64,000 nt of DNA, taken from UKL13-3 sp943369665. Its GTDB lineage: Bacteria; Bacteroidota; Bacteroidia; UKL13-3. Each line of letters opens with the position of its first letter. Position 1 is the stretch's first letter. A model generated the notes under the pieces. The model did not search any database. It saw only the letters and a list, made by a program, of their open reading frames with translations, and had not been told where the DNA came from. The stretch is from the NCBI GenBank assembly GCA_943369665.1, contig CALRNX020000001.1, positions 682,001 to 746,000 on the forward strand. The letters run 5' to 3'. The translations under genes were made by a program, and so were the position numbers. Shown here one piece after another: positions 45,607-53,648 of the stretch.

Positions 45607-47235
45607 CTATTCCTTATCCAAAAACGGATAACGGTAATCAGTTGGCGCTACAAATGTTTCCTTAATGGTGCGCATGGATGTCCAACGCAACAAGTTCACC
45701 ATTGCTCCGGCTTTATCATTTGTTCCACTTGCACGTGCACCACCAAATGGTTGCTGGCCTACAACTGCACCCGTAGGTTTATCGTTGATGTAAAAATTAC
45801 CGGCTGCATTGCGCAGTTTTTTAACAGCCAGGTCAATTGCATACCTGTCTTCAGCAATAATAGATCCTGTTAATGCATACTCCGAAGTTGAATCAACCAA
45901 CCCTAAAGTTTCTTCAAATTTATCTTCATCGTAAACATACACTGTAAGTACCGGGCCAAAAATTTCCTCGCACATTGTTTTGTAGGTAGGATTGGTGGTA
46001 ACAATAACCGTTGGAGCTACAAAGTAACCTGATGTTTTATCGTAAGTACCACCGGCAATAATTTCACAAGACGGATCTTTTTTTGCTTCTTCAATATAGT
46101 TTGCAATTTTATCAAACGATTTTTCATCAATGACTGCATTGATGAAATTACTGAAGTCTTCCGTTGGACCCATTTTAAATGTTGCCATATCAGCTATCAT
46201 TTTAGCTTTAACAGCAGGCCACAAATTGCCCGGAACATATACGCGAGAAGCTGCCGAACATTTTTGCCCCTGGTATTCAAATGCACCACGAACAATGGCT
46301 GTAGCAGTCATTTCGGGTTCAGCACTTTTATGGATCATGATAAAATCCTTCCCTCCGGTTTCGCCAACAATACGAGGATAGGTTTTAAATTTATGAATAT
46401 TGTTTCCAATGGTTTTCCAAACATTCTGGAACACGCCTGTTGAACCTGTAAAATGAATTCCAGCAAAATCAGGATGAGCGAAAATAACGTCTCCGGCTTC
46501 CGGACCGCTTACGTATACCAGGTTGATCACTCCATCGGGAATTCCTGCTTTTTTAAACACTTCCATCAACACATTGGCTGCATAAATTTGTGTATTGGCA
46601 GGTTTCCAAACCACCACATTACCCATCATGGCAGCACTGGTAGGAAGGTTACCTGCAATAGCCGTAAAGTTAAATGGTGTTAATGCAAACACAAATCCTT
46701 CGAGTGGACGATACTCAATTCTGTTCCACATGCCTTTACCTGAAACCGGTTGATCGCTGTAAATTTGCGTCATAAACTGTACATTGAAACGCAGGAAGTC
46801 GATGAACTCACAGGCCGAATCAATCTCTGCCTGGTAAGCATTTTTGCTTTGTCCAAGCATGGTAGCAGCGTTTAACTTAGCGCGGTAAGGACCTGCAATC
46901 AGGTCGGCTGCACGTAAAAAGATCGCTGCACGTTGTTCCCAAGCCAGGTTTTCCCATTTTTCTTTTGCGGCCAATGCAGCATCAATCGCTTTGGTTACAT
47001 GTGTTTTATCTCCCTGGTGAAAATACCCAAGTGTATGTTTGTGATCGTGCGGAGGTGATAAACGAGCCTTATTCCCGGTACGAACTTCTTCGCTACCGAT
47101 ATACATCGGAATATCCAATTCTTGTGCACGGGCACTCGCCAAAGCCGCTTTCAATTCAGCACGCTCTTTGCTTCCCGGAGCATAGTTTAAAACTGGCTCG
47201 TTAATAGGGGCAGGTACTTTAAAAAATTCGTTCAT
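45607..47235 (-). CDS. pruA: L-glutamate gamma-semialdehyde (P5C) dehydrogenase
   Basis: Second step of proline catabolism: oxidises glutamate semialdehyde to glutamate with NAD. 542 residues of the aldehyde dehydrogenase fold: 'FTGSTGVFQNVW', 'GETGGKDFIM', the catalytic Cys in 'YQGQKCSAASRVYVP', 'EEIFGPVLTVYVY' and 'KPTGAVVGQQPFGGARASGTNDKAG'. Proline dehydrogenase is not adjacent. First gene of a unit with SRPBCC and the phosphatase. A TATATTCG element at 47319-47326 is the likely -7 site. Confidence 0.95.
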   Translation of the reverse strand: MNEFFKVPAPINEPVLNYAPGSKERAELKAALASARAQELDIPMYIGSEEVRTGNKARLSPPHDHKHTLGYFHQGDKTHVTKAIDAALAAKEKWENLAWEQRAAIFLRAADLIAGPYRAKLNAATMLGQSKNAYQAEIDSACEFIDFLRFNVQFMTQIYSDQPVSGKGMWNRIEYRPLEGFVFALTPFNFTAIAGNLPTSAAMMGNVVVWKPANTQIYAANVLMEVFKKAGIPDGVINLVYVSGPEAGDVIFAHPDFAGIHFTGSTGVFQNVWKTIGNNIHKFKTYPRIVGETGGKDFIMIHKSAEPEMTATAIVRGAFEYQGQKCSAASRVYVPGNLWPAVKAKMIADMATFKMGPTEDFSNFINAVIDEKSFDKIANYIEEAKKDPSCEIIAGGTYDKTSGYFVAPTVIVTTNPTYKTMCEEIFGPVLTVYVYDEDKFEETLGLVDSTSEYALTGSIIAEDRYAIDLAVKKLRNAAGNFYINDKPTGAVVGQQPFGGARASGTNDKAGAMVNLLRWTSMRTIKETFVAPTDYRYPFLDKE

Positions 47236-47318
47236 GTGTTATGTGTTGATTATGTTTATTGAGTAATTAGGTTGATTATGGCATCCATAATCTGGCGCTT
47301 CTTTAATAAAAAGCGAAG

Positions 47319-47326
47319 CGAATATA
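47319..47326 (-). promoter_or_regulatory. Candidate -7 element of pruA
   Basis: TATATTCG on the minus strand, one change from TAnnTTTG, 83 bases before the ATG. A CGCTTC/GAAGCG inverted repeat (47296-47301 with 47315-47320) overlaps its downstream edge. Confidence 0.4.
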
Positions 47327-47408
47327 CTTGTGCCTTTTAAAAGAAAAAATGTGATTAATAGCATCCTGCTGATGAGCATTGTAAAACTTTGATGTTTCTT
47401 TGCAAACA

Positions 47409-48194
47409 ATGGCCATCAGTTTACAGCTTACCAAAGATCATTCGCATACGCTCTATGTTCCCGAACTGGATGAAACTTACCATTCACGCAACGGAGCAAT
47501 TGAAGAAGCAATGTATGTGTACATCGGCAGGGGATTGCTTGACTTTGTCGCGGGTGAACAGGAGTCGGCTGTCCGCAGTCGGCTGTCCTCGGAAGAGTCC
47601 ATTGTCGATGGTCCACAATCCAAAGTTTTGGAACAACCGGAAAACAGAGAACAGCAAACATCAAACCGCAAACATCAAACCGCAAATATCAAACTCCTCG
47701 AAATTGGTTTTGGCACAGGGCTAAATGCGTGGCTCACAGCTTTGGAGTGTAAAAAACAGAATCTTCAATGTGCCTATCATTCGCTTGAAACATTTCCGCT
47801 TTCAATTGATATTGTTGATCAGTTAAACTATTCATCAAACTCAGGTGATGCTGAAAAAGCGTTATTTAAACAATTGCATACAGCCGAATGGAATAATCAG
47901 GTTTCCATTACTGAACATTTTGCTATAACCAAACACCATATTTCTTTACAGAATTTTATTGCTGCCGAAACTTTTGATATTATTTATTTCGATGCATTCG
48001 CTCCTGAAAAACAGCCTGAATTATGGAGCGAGGAGCTCTTCCAAAAAATGTATGATTGCCTGAATCCAAATGGTATAATTGTTACCTATTCATCAAAAGG
48101 GGACGTAAAACGTTTATGGAAAAAAACAGGATTTGAAGTAGAGCGATTACCCGGACCACCTTTTAAAAGACATATGCTGAGAGGAAGAAAGTAG
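47409..48194 (+). CDS. mnmD: MnmD-type tRNA methyltransferase with repeat-encoded insertion
   Basis: SAM-dependent methylation of nm5s2U to mnm5s2U at the wobble position of some tRNAs. 261 residues: 'SHTLYVPELDETYHSRNGAIEEAM' at about 11-34, the SAM motif 'LLEIGFGTGLNAWL', 'YFDAFAPEKQPELWS' and the closing 'KGDVKRLWKKTGFEVERLPGPP'. Between 'GRGLLDFV' and 'LLEIGFG', where relatives have only a few residues, about 45 residues are encoded by a repeat with a 14-base period. I chose ATG 47409; a TTG at 47400 is possible. An FAD oxidase gene follows, as if MnmC were split. Confidence 0.88.
   Translation: MAISLQLTKDHSHTLYVPELDETYHSRNGAIEEAMYVYIGRGLLDFVAGEQESAVRSRLSSEESIVDGPQSKVLEQPENREQQTSNRKHQTANIKLLEIGFGTGLNAWLTALECKKQNLQCAYHSLETFPLSIDIVDQLNYSSNSGDAEKALFKQLHTAEWNNQVSITEHFAITKHHISLQNFIAAETFDIIYFDAFAPEKQPELWSEELFQKMYDCLNPNGIIVTYSSKGDVKRLWKKTGFEVERLPGPPFKRHMLRGRK
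47573..47694 (+). repeat. 14-base-periodic repeat inside mnmD
   Basis: AGTCGGCTGTCC occurs at 47573-47584 and again at 47587-47598 (period 14). Further on CAAACATCAAACCG occurs twice without change (47655-47668, 47669-47682), followed by the partial unit CAAATATCAAAC (47683-47694). The stretch between (GTCCATTGTCGATGGTCCACAATCC-like phrases) is also quasi-repetitive. The whole element is read in frame. Confidence 0.85.
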
Positions 48195-48225
48195 ACAAAT
48201 ATTATTCTCTCAGGTGGCTCCAAAG

Positions 48226-48285
48226 CTTCGGGGTTATCGAAGCCATTACAGAAGACTTTGTCACGAGAGACGCTTCGATAAACTC
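48226..48285. repeat. REP-like hairpin between mnmD and the oxidase gene
   Basis: Perfect 10-base inverted repeat TTATCGAAGC (48234-48243) and GCTTCGATAA (48272-48281) with a 28-base loop; a second small stem GCTTCG/CGAAGC lies at 48225-48243. The CTTCGATAAACTCA phrase resembles TTTCGACTAAGCTCA in the element at 60988-61013 (minus strand), so both may belong to one dispersed family. Confidence 0.6.
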
Positions 48286-48321
48286 AGCGGGACAGCGAGG
48301 CAAAACAATAAACAACAAACA

Positions 48322-49353
48322 ATGCAACAAGAACAACAAACAACAAACATCAAACAGCAAACGGTAAACTACCTCATCGTAGGACAAGGTTTGGCGGGAA
48401 GTTTATTGGCATGGCAGTTGCTTCAGAAAGGCCTCACTGTTGCAATGGTTGATGAAGGACTACCCAATACCTCAAGCAAAATTGCCGCGGGAATGTTTAA
48501 CCCGATCAACACCAAAAGATTCACAGTTTCCCCTGATGCCGAAAATGCGATTAAAGAAGCATTGCATGTTTACGAATCCATCGAAAAAGAACTTCATATT
48601 GAGATTATACACTACCAAAATATTTACAATGTGTTTGGTAATAACAAGGAGGTAAATGATTATTCAACCAAACTTGATCATCCTTTTTTCGAAAAACACA
48701 CCAACGAAAACCCCATACCCGAATCGAATATTATTCAGCCATACGGAGCGTTTGAGGTTGGGCTAAGTGGTTGGATCGACATGAAAAAAATGCTTGAATC
48801 GATACGCAATTTGATCGCAACCAAACAGGTATTAATGGAAGAGGTATTCGATTACGCGTTACTCAGCCATACAGCATCAAGTTGGAAGTATAAAAACATT
48901 GAAGCTGCACATATTATTTTTTGCGAAGGCTTCAGAGGCAATAACAATCCTTTTTTCAATGAATTAAATATTGTTCCCTGCAAAGGTGATGTATTGGAAT
49001 TTGAAGCGCCACTCTTGCAACCAACGCGTGTTGTCAAAAAAGGGATTTATATTGTACCACTGGGTGAAGGTAAATTTAAATGTGGATCAACATACAGGTG
49101 GGAAAACAATAATGATACACCACTTGCTGCCGATAAAGAAGAACTCATTCAAAAAATTGCCGAACTGATTGACGTGCCGTTTACGGTAACGGCTCATTAT
49201 GCAGCCATACGCCCAACAACCAAAACCCGTGAAACGATTATTGCCAAGCACCCAACGTTACCGAACATGTATGCTCTGAATGGTTTGGGAACAAAAGGTG
49301 TGATCAATGGAGTGAAGGCTGTTCGTCAATTAATTGAGACACTCGCCATTTAG
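48322..49353 (+). CDS. FAD-dependent oxidoreductase (DAO family), possible MnmC oxidase half
   Basis: 343 residues with an N-terminal FAD motif 'YLIVGQGLAGSLLAWQLLQKG' (GxGxxG), 'SSKIAAGMFNPI' and the C-terminal 'IRPTTKTRETIIAKHPTLPNMYALNGLGTKGVINGVKA' typical of DAO-fold glycine oxidase/MnmC relatives. Position directly after mnmD suggests it performs the cmnm5s2U to nm5s2U step that the FAD half of E. coli MnmC does; this is an inference. ATG 48322 is chosen; earlier in-frame starts lie in a REP-like element. Residues 2-16 are encoded by CAAACNN heptamers. No start codon lies between these and the FAD motif. Confidence 0.82.
   Translation: MQQEQQTTNIKQQTVNYLIVGQGLAGSLLAWQLLQKGLTVAMVDEGLPNTSSKIAAGMFNPINTKRFTVSPDAENAIKEALHVYESIEKELHIEIIHYQNIYNVFGNNKEVNDYSTKLDHPFFEKHTNENPIPESNIIQPYGAFEVGLSGWIDMKKMLESIRNLIATKQVLMEEVFDYALLSHTASSWKYKNIEAAHIIFCEGFRGNNNPFFNELNIVPCKGDVLEFEAPLLQPTRVVKKGIYIVPLGEGKFKCGSTYRWENNNDTPLAADKEELIQKIAELIDVPFTVTAHYAAIRPTTKTRETIIAKHPTLPNMYALNGLGTKGVINGVKAVRQLIETLAI
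48337..48369 (+). repeat. CAAACNN heptamer tract at the oxidase 5' end
   Basis: CAAACAA, CAAACAT, CAAACAG, CAAACGG and a partial TAAAC unit follow each other without spacing (48337-48369). The tract is translated as a Gln/Thr/Asn-rich leader. Confidence 0.8.
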
Positions 49354-49415
49354 TGTGTATACCTTTAAAAAGCTTTGCCGAATAATTCTTAGATTTTTGT
49401 TCGAAAAATTGGCAA

Positions 49416-50405
49416 ATGTTAAACTGGCAAATAGAAGCACTTCGGCTTGAGTTGAAGTACACATGGAAACTTTCGCGTAATGCAACGGATTTTAAGATAA
49501 ACAATATTGTTACCGTGGGTGATGAGAAAGCCACCGGAAAAGGTGAAGTAGCCCCAAATATTCGGTACAACGAAACGCCTGAATTAATGTTGAGTGAGTT
49601 TGATCGTTTTATCAAAGCTTCACCTCAACATATTCAAAACATCAATGAGCTTACTGAATTATTGAATGCTTTGGCATTACCCAACGCACTCCGTTTTGGA
49701 ATTGAAAGCGCTTATATTCATTTTTTATGCAATCAGCAAAACACAAGCATTTGTGAGTATTTAAAAATTGAACAACCGACAACCGTTGCTACTTCATTTT
49801 CGTTACCCATCATGCCGGCTGATGAAATTGCAAGCTTTTACCACACACATCATCTTGCCCGTTTTAGTCGTTTGAAATTAAAAGTAAATGCCGAATACGC
49901 ACACGATCTGTTGCAGGCTTTAACAAAAGTTACGAATCAGCCTTTAATTATTGATGCAAACGAAGGTTGGAAAAATCCGGAAGCGTTGATCAACTTTTTA
50001 CATGAACTGAAAGCATACAATATCGATATTATTGAGCAGCCCATGCCTGCAGGAATGGATGATGAATATGAACATGTGAAAAAACACTCTCCTTTTTTAT
50101 TGATAGCCGATGAAAGTGTTTGCCACCATGCAAACTTTGAAACACTCCAACACCAGTTTCATGGGATCAATATGAAACTGATGAAAGCCGGTGGGTATAT
50201 CAATGGATTGCGGTTATTACAGGAAGCCCGTAAAAACGGGATGCATACCATGGTAGGATGCATGATTGAAACGTCATTAGGTATTTCGAGTGCCATGCAC
50301 CTTTGCCATCAAGTCGCATTTACCGACCTCGATGGTTTTATGATCATCAAAAACAAACCGTTTAATTTGATAAAAGAAGATAATGGTTTACTCTCTTTAG
50401 CTTAG
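49416..50405 (+). CDS. Enolase-superfamily dipeptide epimerase-like protein
   Basis: 329 residues. Capping domain 1-115, then a TIM barrel with the muconate-lactonising subgroup acid-base set: 'RLKLKVN' (KxK lysine), 'IIDANEGW' (Asp), 'IIEQPM' (Glu), 'LIADESVC' (Asp-Glu), 'NMKLMKAGG' (second lysine) and 'GCMIETSLGI'. This is the pattern of L-Ala-D/L-Glu epimerases used in muropeptide recycling. Substrate specificity cannot be read from the sequence; o-succinylbenzoate synthase is less likely because of the DANEGW and GCMIETS motifs. Confidence 0.85.
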   Translation: MLNWQIEALRLELKYTWKLSRNATDFKINNIVTVGDEKATGKGEVAPNIRYNETPELMLSEFDRFIKASPQHIQNINELTELLNALALPNALRFGIESAYIHFLCNQQNTSICEYLKIEQPTTVATSFSLPIMPADEIASFYHTHHLARFSRLKLKVNAEYAHDLLQALTKVTNQPLIIDANEGWKNPEALINFLHELKAYNIDIIEQPMPAGMDDEYEHVKKHSPFLLIADESVCHHANFETLQHQFHGINMKLMKAGGYINGLRLLQEARKNGMHTMVGCMIETSLGISSAMHLCHQVAFTDLDGFMIIKNKPFNLIKEDNGLLSLA

Positions 50406-50442
50406 GTTCTACTTGCATCGTGCTCCATTGCCTACTTCTTGT

Positions 50443-51186
50443 TTACCAACTTCCCCCACTACCACCGCCACCAAATCCTCCGCCCCCAAATCCACCAAAT
50501 CCTCCGCCTCCTCCACCGCCACTGCCTCCGCTAAATCCTCCACTTCCTAATGTTCCCCAGAATATTGGCCCTGCTAAACCTCCACCTCCTCTGCCTCCCC
50601 GACCCCTTGCAAGAATAATAACAATAATAATAACGATTATAATTGCCCCTTTCCACCCTGCTCCTTTTCCTCCTTTGTTATGCTTGGGCCTGTCGTTTTG
50701 GTATTCACCTGAAGCCGCCTGGATAATGACTGTTGTTCCTTCATCTAAGCCCTCATAGTATTGTCCTTGTTTGAAATAAGGATTCATATACTCCGTGCGG
50801 ATCCTCGTGGTTAAAGCATCCGTAATGGTTGCCTCCATTCCGTAACCAACATGAATGCGCAGTTTTCTATCCTCAATAGCGGCATAAATGAGCACGCCAT
50901 TGTTTTTTCCTTTTTCACCGATGCCCCATGCAGTTGCCAATCGTTGGCTGTAATCAAAGAGGTCATCACCATCCAAACTGTTTTCGATCACAATTGCAAT
51001 CTGAGTGGACGTGCTATCAAAATACGCAACCAGCTTTTGTTCAAGTGCATTTTCTTCTTCCGCACTCAACACATTTGCATAGTCATTCACAAGCTTATTG
51101 CTTTTTGCAGGAATTTCTTTCGCATCAGCAGTAAAAACGCCAACGGTTAAAACCCATAAACTAAGGGCTAGTTTCAGTCTATTCAT
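50443..51186 (-). CDS. TPM-domain membrane protein with glycine-rich tail (YgcG-like)
   Basis: 247 residues: signal peptide (1-22), TPM domain (about 28-150, 'LVNDYANVLSAEEENALEQKL', 'GWGIGEKGKNNGVLIY'-type core and 'RKLRIHVGYGMEATITD'), one membrane helix (about 182-198) and a tail of almost only Gly/Ser/Phe ending SGGSW. TPM proteins are thought to act in envelope or photosystem-protein maintenance; the biochemical role is open. Start set at ATG 51186, which has a strong Shine-Dalgarno; a start at 51213 would lie inside the preceding gene. The antisense proline-rich frame is an artefact of the glycine codons. Confidence 0.88.
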   Translation of the reverse strand: MNRLKLALSLWVLTVGVFTADAKEIPAKSNKLVNDYANVLSAEEENALEQKLVAYFDSTSTQIAIVIENSLDGDDLFDYSQRLATAWGIGEKGKNNGVLIYAAIEDRKLRIHVGYGMEATITDALTTRIRTEYMNPYFKQGQYYEGLDEGTTVIIQAASGEYQNDRPKHNKGGKGAGWKGAIIIVIIIVIILARGRGGRGGGGLAGPIFWGTLGSGGFSGGSGGGGGGGFGGFGGGGFGGGGSGGSW

Positions 51187-51625
51187 GCTCGCCTCCTCCA
51201 AAAGAAATATCATTTGTCAATTCGTTGGTATCGTTGCTGGCGTATGGAAAATATTGTTTCAATTTTGCTCCTGCATCTTCAATGGCTTTGCATAAACCCA
51301 TTGCATATTTGTCTTCTTTAAAGTGGGTTAACAATAATTCCTTTTCAGCATCCCAAAACATTTGTGTCACCCTTTCATGAATGCCACTATCACCGAGTAT
51401 CGCAAACTTTTTGGATTGATAAGCAACATAAAACAACACCGCATTCTTCAACTCCGTGGCATGCATGCCCAAACTTTCAAAAACAACTTTTGCCCTATCA
51501 TATGCATCACCCTCACAGGTGGGTTCTATATGCACGCGGATCTCGCCTGAAGTATTTAACTCGGCTTGTTTGATGGCATCAACAATTTGTTGTTGCTCAG
51601 TTTCAGAAAAAAATGTTTTGGACAT
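51179..51625 (-). CDS. TPM-domain protein, soluble
   Basis: 148 residues containing only a TPM domain ('FFSETEQQQIVDAIKQAELNTSGEIRVHIEP', 'NAVLFYVAYQSKKFAILGDSGIHERV', 'GLCKAIEDAGAKLKQYFPY'). No signal peptide. It overlaps the next TPM gene by 8 bases. It follows lemA, but a terminator and a 106-bp palindrome lie between, so it may have its own transcript. The LemA-TPM-TPM order is common in Bacteroidota. Confidence 0.88.
   Translation of the reverse strand: MSKTFFSETEQQQIVDAIKQAELNTSGEIRVHIEPTCEGDAYDRAKVVFESLGMHATELKNAVLFYVAYQSKKFAILGDSGIHERVTQMFWDAEKELLLTHFKEDKYAMGLCKAIEDAGAKLKQYFPYASNDTNELTNDISFGGGEHE
51192..51199 (-). promoter_or_regulatory. Strong Shine-Dalgarno that sets the 50443 gene start
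   Basis: GGAGGAGG on the minus strand, 5 bases before ATG 51186. It is embedded in the last codons of the upstream TPM gene. Strong SD sites are rare in this window. Confidence 0.7.
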
Positions 51626-51652
51626 GACTTTTTGTTGCTTGTGAAGAAATAT

Positions 51653-51758
51653 GCCGCAGATTACACAGATTACATTTATTTTTATTGTCGTTTGTAATAA
51701 TGAACTTATTGATAGAGTAAAAACGACTATGTAAATGTAATCCGTTCATTCTGCGGCT
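51653..51758. repeat. 106-bp imperfect palindrome between lemA and the TPM genes
   Basis: Left arm 51653-51677 (starting GCCGCAGATTACACAGATTA) and right arm 51734-51758 are inverted copies with 21 of 25 matches. Pairing resumes inside the loop (GTCGTTT at 51687-51693 with AAACGAC at 51722-51728). No reading frame is present. It looks like a dispersed hairpin element placed within a gene cluster. Confidence 0.7.
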
Positions 51759-51768
51759 AAAAAAACAA

Positions 51769-51795
51769 ACCGCAGACAGAAGCCTGCGGTTGAAA
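51769..51795 (-). terminator. Terminator of lemA
   Basis: Stem AACCGCAG / CTGCGGTT (51769-51776 with 51785-51792); on the minus strand it is followed by TTTGTTTTTTT. It is 4 bases past the lemA stop. Confidence 0.8.
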
Positions 51796-51796
51796 C

Positions 51797-52405
51797 TTAT
51801 TCAGCTTTTTTCTCTTCGAAATTTACTTCAGGCGCTTTATCAGCTCCGGCTGTTGCTTCGAAATAACCTTTTTTATCAAATCCAAAGATGCCTGCATACA
51901 ATACTTGAGGGAACTTGCGGATATAGGTATTATAGTCTTTTACAATATCGTTGAATTTCTGGCGCTCAACAGCAATACGATTTTCAGTTCCTTCCAATTG
52001 CGATTGCAATTCAAGGAAGTTCTGAGTAGCTTTTAATTGAGGGTATTGCTCAGCAACAACCATCAAACGACCCAATGCCTGGCTCAATTCACCTTGTGAT
52101 GCCTGAAATTTTTGAATTTGCTCAGGAGACAATTTGCTGGCATCCACTTTAATTTGTGTTGCGCTTGCACGCGCAGCAATTACACCTTCAAGTGTTTTTT
52201 GTTCAAAGTTTGCAACTCCTTTTACAGTATTGACCAAATTCGGAATCAAATCCAACCTGCGTTGGTAAACATTCTCAACCTGAGACCAGGCCGAACTTGT
52301 TGCTTCCTGTTTGCTTACCATGTTGTTGTAGCTGCCACAACCGTTCATGATCAATAATAAAATTGCTCCTAAAATAACTAAGAGAATAATGGTTCCTTTT
52401 TTCAT
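51797..52405 (-). CDS. lemA: LemA family protein
   Basis: 202 residues: one N-terminal hydrophobic helix (about 5-21) ending in 'MNGCGSYN', then a long helical bundle with the LemA core 'NMVSKQEATSSAWSQVENVYQRRLDLIPNLVNTVKGVANFE' and 'ENRIAVERQKFNDIVKDYNTYIRKFP'. The 'NGC' could be a lipobox, otherwise the helix is an anchor. ATG 52405 is preferred because upstream codons do not resemble the family. LemA and TPM proteins co-occur; their role is not established. Confidence 0.93.
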   Translation of the reverse strand: MKKGTIILLVILGAILLLIMNGCGSYNNMVSKQEATSSAWSQVENVYQRRLDLIPNLVNTVKGVANFEQKTLEGVIAARASATQIKVDASKLSPEQIQKFQASQGELSQALGRLMVVAEQYPQLKATQNFLELQSQLEGTENRIAVERQKFNDIVKDYNTYIRKFPQVLYAGIFGFDKKGYFEATAGADKAPEVNFEEKKAE

Positions 52406-52573
52406 ATGATAGTTTAATTGAGTGAATGCAATGTACAAATTAACTACCAAATTTGCTGTCAGTGACAAAATGCCTCATGCATTCACCTATTTGTTTGGTT
52501 GTTTTACCGTATACGGCTATAATTGCATCAACCAAAACGCTTTGCCATTTCCTTTCCAGCGTTTATTTTGAAT

Positions 52574-53644
52574 ATGATATACAAAGCCGACTGCATTCAT
52601 TTTAAAGGACATATACCCTGCAAACCCCATAAACAACATGGTTACCACTGCGATAATTGTGCTGCATACGAAAAGGTTTCGAAGCGTATCCTGATCATTA
52701 AACTGGGAGCAATTGGTGATGTGATCAGGACTACGCCATTAGTTGTAAAATTTCGTAAGGAGTTTCCCAACTGCAAAATTACCTGGCTTACCTGGACACC
52801 TGATATTTTGCCGGCTTCGCAAATTGATGAAGTATTAAAATGGGATCACAACAGCATATTGTATGCCCAACACAGTACCTGGGATATTGCCATTAATCTG
52901 GATAAAGAAAAAGAAGCGGGCGCATTGCTCAAAACAGTTGACGCCAAAGAAAAATTCGGATTTGTGTTAAAAGACAATGAGATCCAACCCATCAATGAAC
53001 TAGCCGATCATAAATTCTCGACCGGGATGTTTGATGATGTGAGTAAGGCCAATACGAAAAGTTACCTCCAGGAAATCTTCGAGATCTGCGGATACACACA
53101 CGAGGGAGAACCTTATTTGATGGACACCCACAGCGAAAAAGGGTATACCTGGAATTTACCGCAAGGCAAAAAGATCATTGGGATGAATACAGGTTGTGGA
53201 GGCCGCTGGACCACCCGCTTGTGGAGCATTGATAAATGGATTGAGCTGGTTGGCATTGTGAAACAACAACACCCGGATGCCGAGATTTTGTTATTGGGAG
53301 GTGAAGCAGAAGATGCACGCAACAAAGAAATCCAACAACGCAGCGGTGCTTTATACTTAGGTTATTTCAGCCTGTACGAATTTATCAACCTGGTAAACCA
53401 TTGTCACCTGGTGATCACACAGGTAACGATGGGCATGCATATTACCTTAGCCTTGGGTAAAAAAATTGTATTGATGAACAATATTTTCAACCCACATGAA
53501 TTTGATCTGTTTGGCAAAGGCGAAATTGTTGCACCCGATAAAGCGTGTAAATGTTTTTACAGGGGAAGTTGTATGGATGGCACTAGCTGCATGGAACAAT
53601 TGCCTGCCGCTAAAATTGCAGATGCCGTAACACGACATTTCTAA
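52574..53644 (+). CDS. Glycosyltransferase family 9 (heptosyltransferase-like)
   Basis: 356 residues. An N-terminal Cys/His-rich segment ('CIHFKGHIPCKPHKQHGYHC', then DNC) suggests a metal-binding knuckle, followed by the GT9 core: 'RILIIKLGAIGDVIRTTPLV', 'AINLDKEKEAGALL', 'GMNTGCGGRWTTRLWS' and 'TQVTMGMHITLALGKKIVLM'. Likely adds heptose or a similar sugar to the LPS core; hldD in the same window makes the ADP-heptose donor. ATG 52574 is chosen; a TTG at 52523 would add 17 unrelated residues. Confidence 0.87.
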   Translation: MIYKADCIHFKGHIPCKPHKQHGYHCDNCAAYEKVSKRILIIKLGAIGDVIRTTPLVVKFRKEFPNCKITWLTWTPDILPASQIDEVLKWDHNSILYAQHSTWDIAINLDKEKEAGALLKTVDAKEKFGFVLKDNEIQPINELADHKFSTGMFDDVSKANTKSYLQEIFEICGYTHEGEPYLMDTHSEKGYTWNLPQGKKIIGMNTGCGGRWTTRLWSIDKWIELVGIVKQQHPDAEILLLGGEAEDARNKEIQQRSGALYLGYFSLYEFINLVNHCHLVITQVTMGMHITLALGKKIVLMNNIFNPHEFDLFGKGEIVAPDKACKCFYRGSCMDGTSCMEQLPAAKIADAVTRHF

Positions 53645-53648
53645 GATT

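Noticed and set aside
47655..47694. Possible CRISPR-like array
   Set aside because: Units are only 14 bases, without spacers, and are read in frame inside mnmD; no cas genes are present.
48202..48387. 61-residue minus-strand frame between mnmD and the oxidase
   Set aside because: It consists of the REP-like hairpin and the heptamer tract read backwards, without conserved protein features.
50420..50758. Plus-strand proline-rich reading frame
   Set aside because: It is the antisense of the glycine-rich tail of the TPM protein on the minus strand; GGN codons read backwards give prolines.
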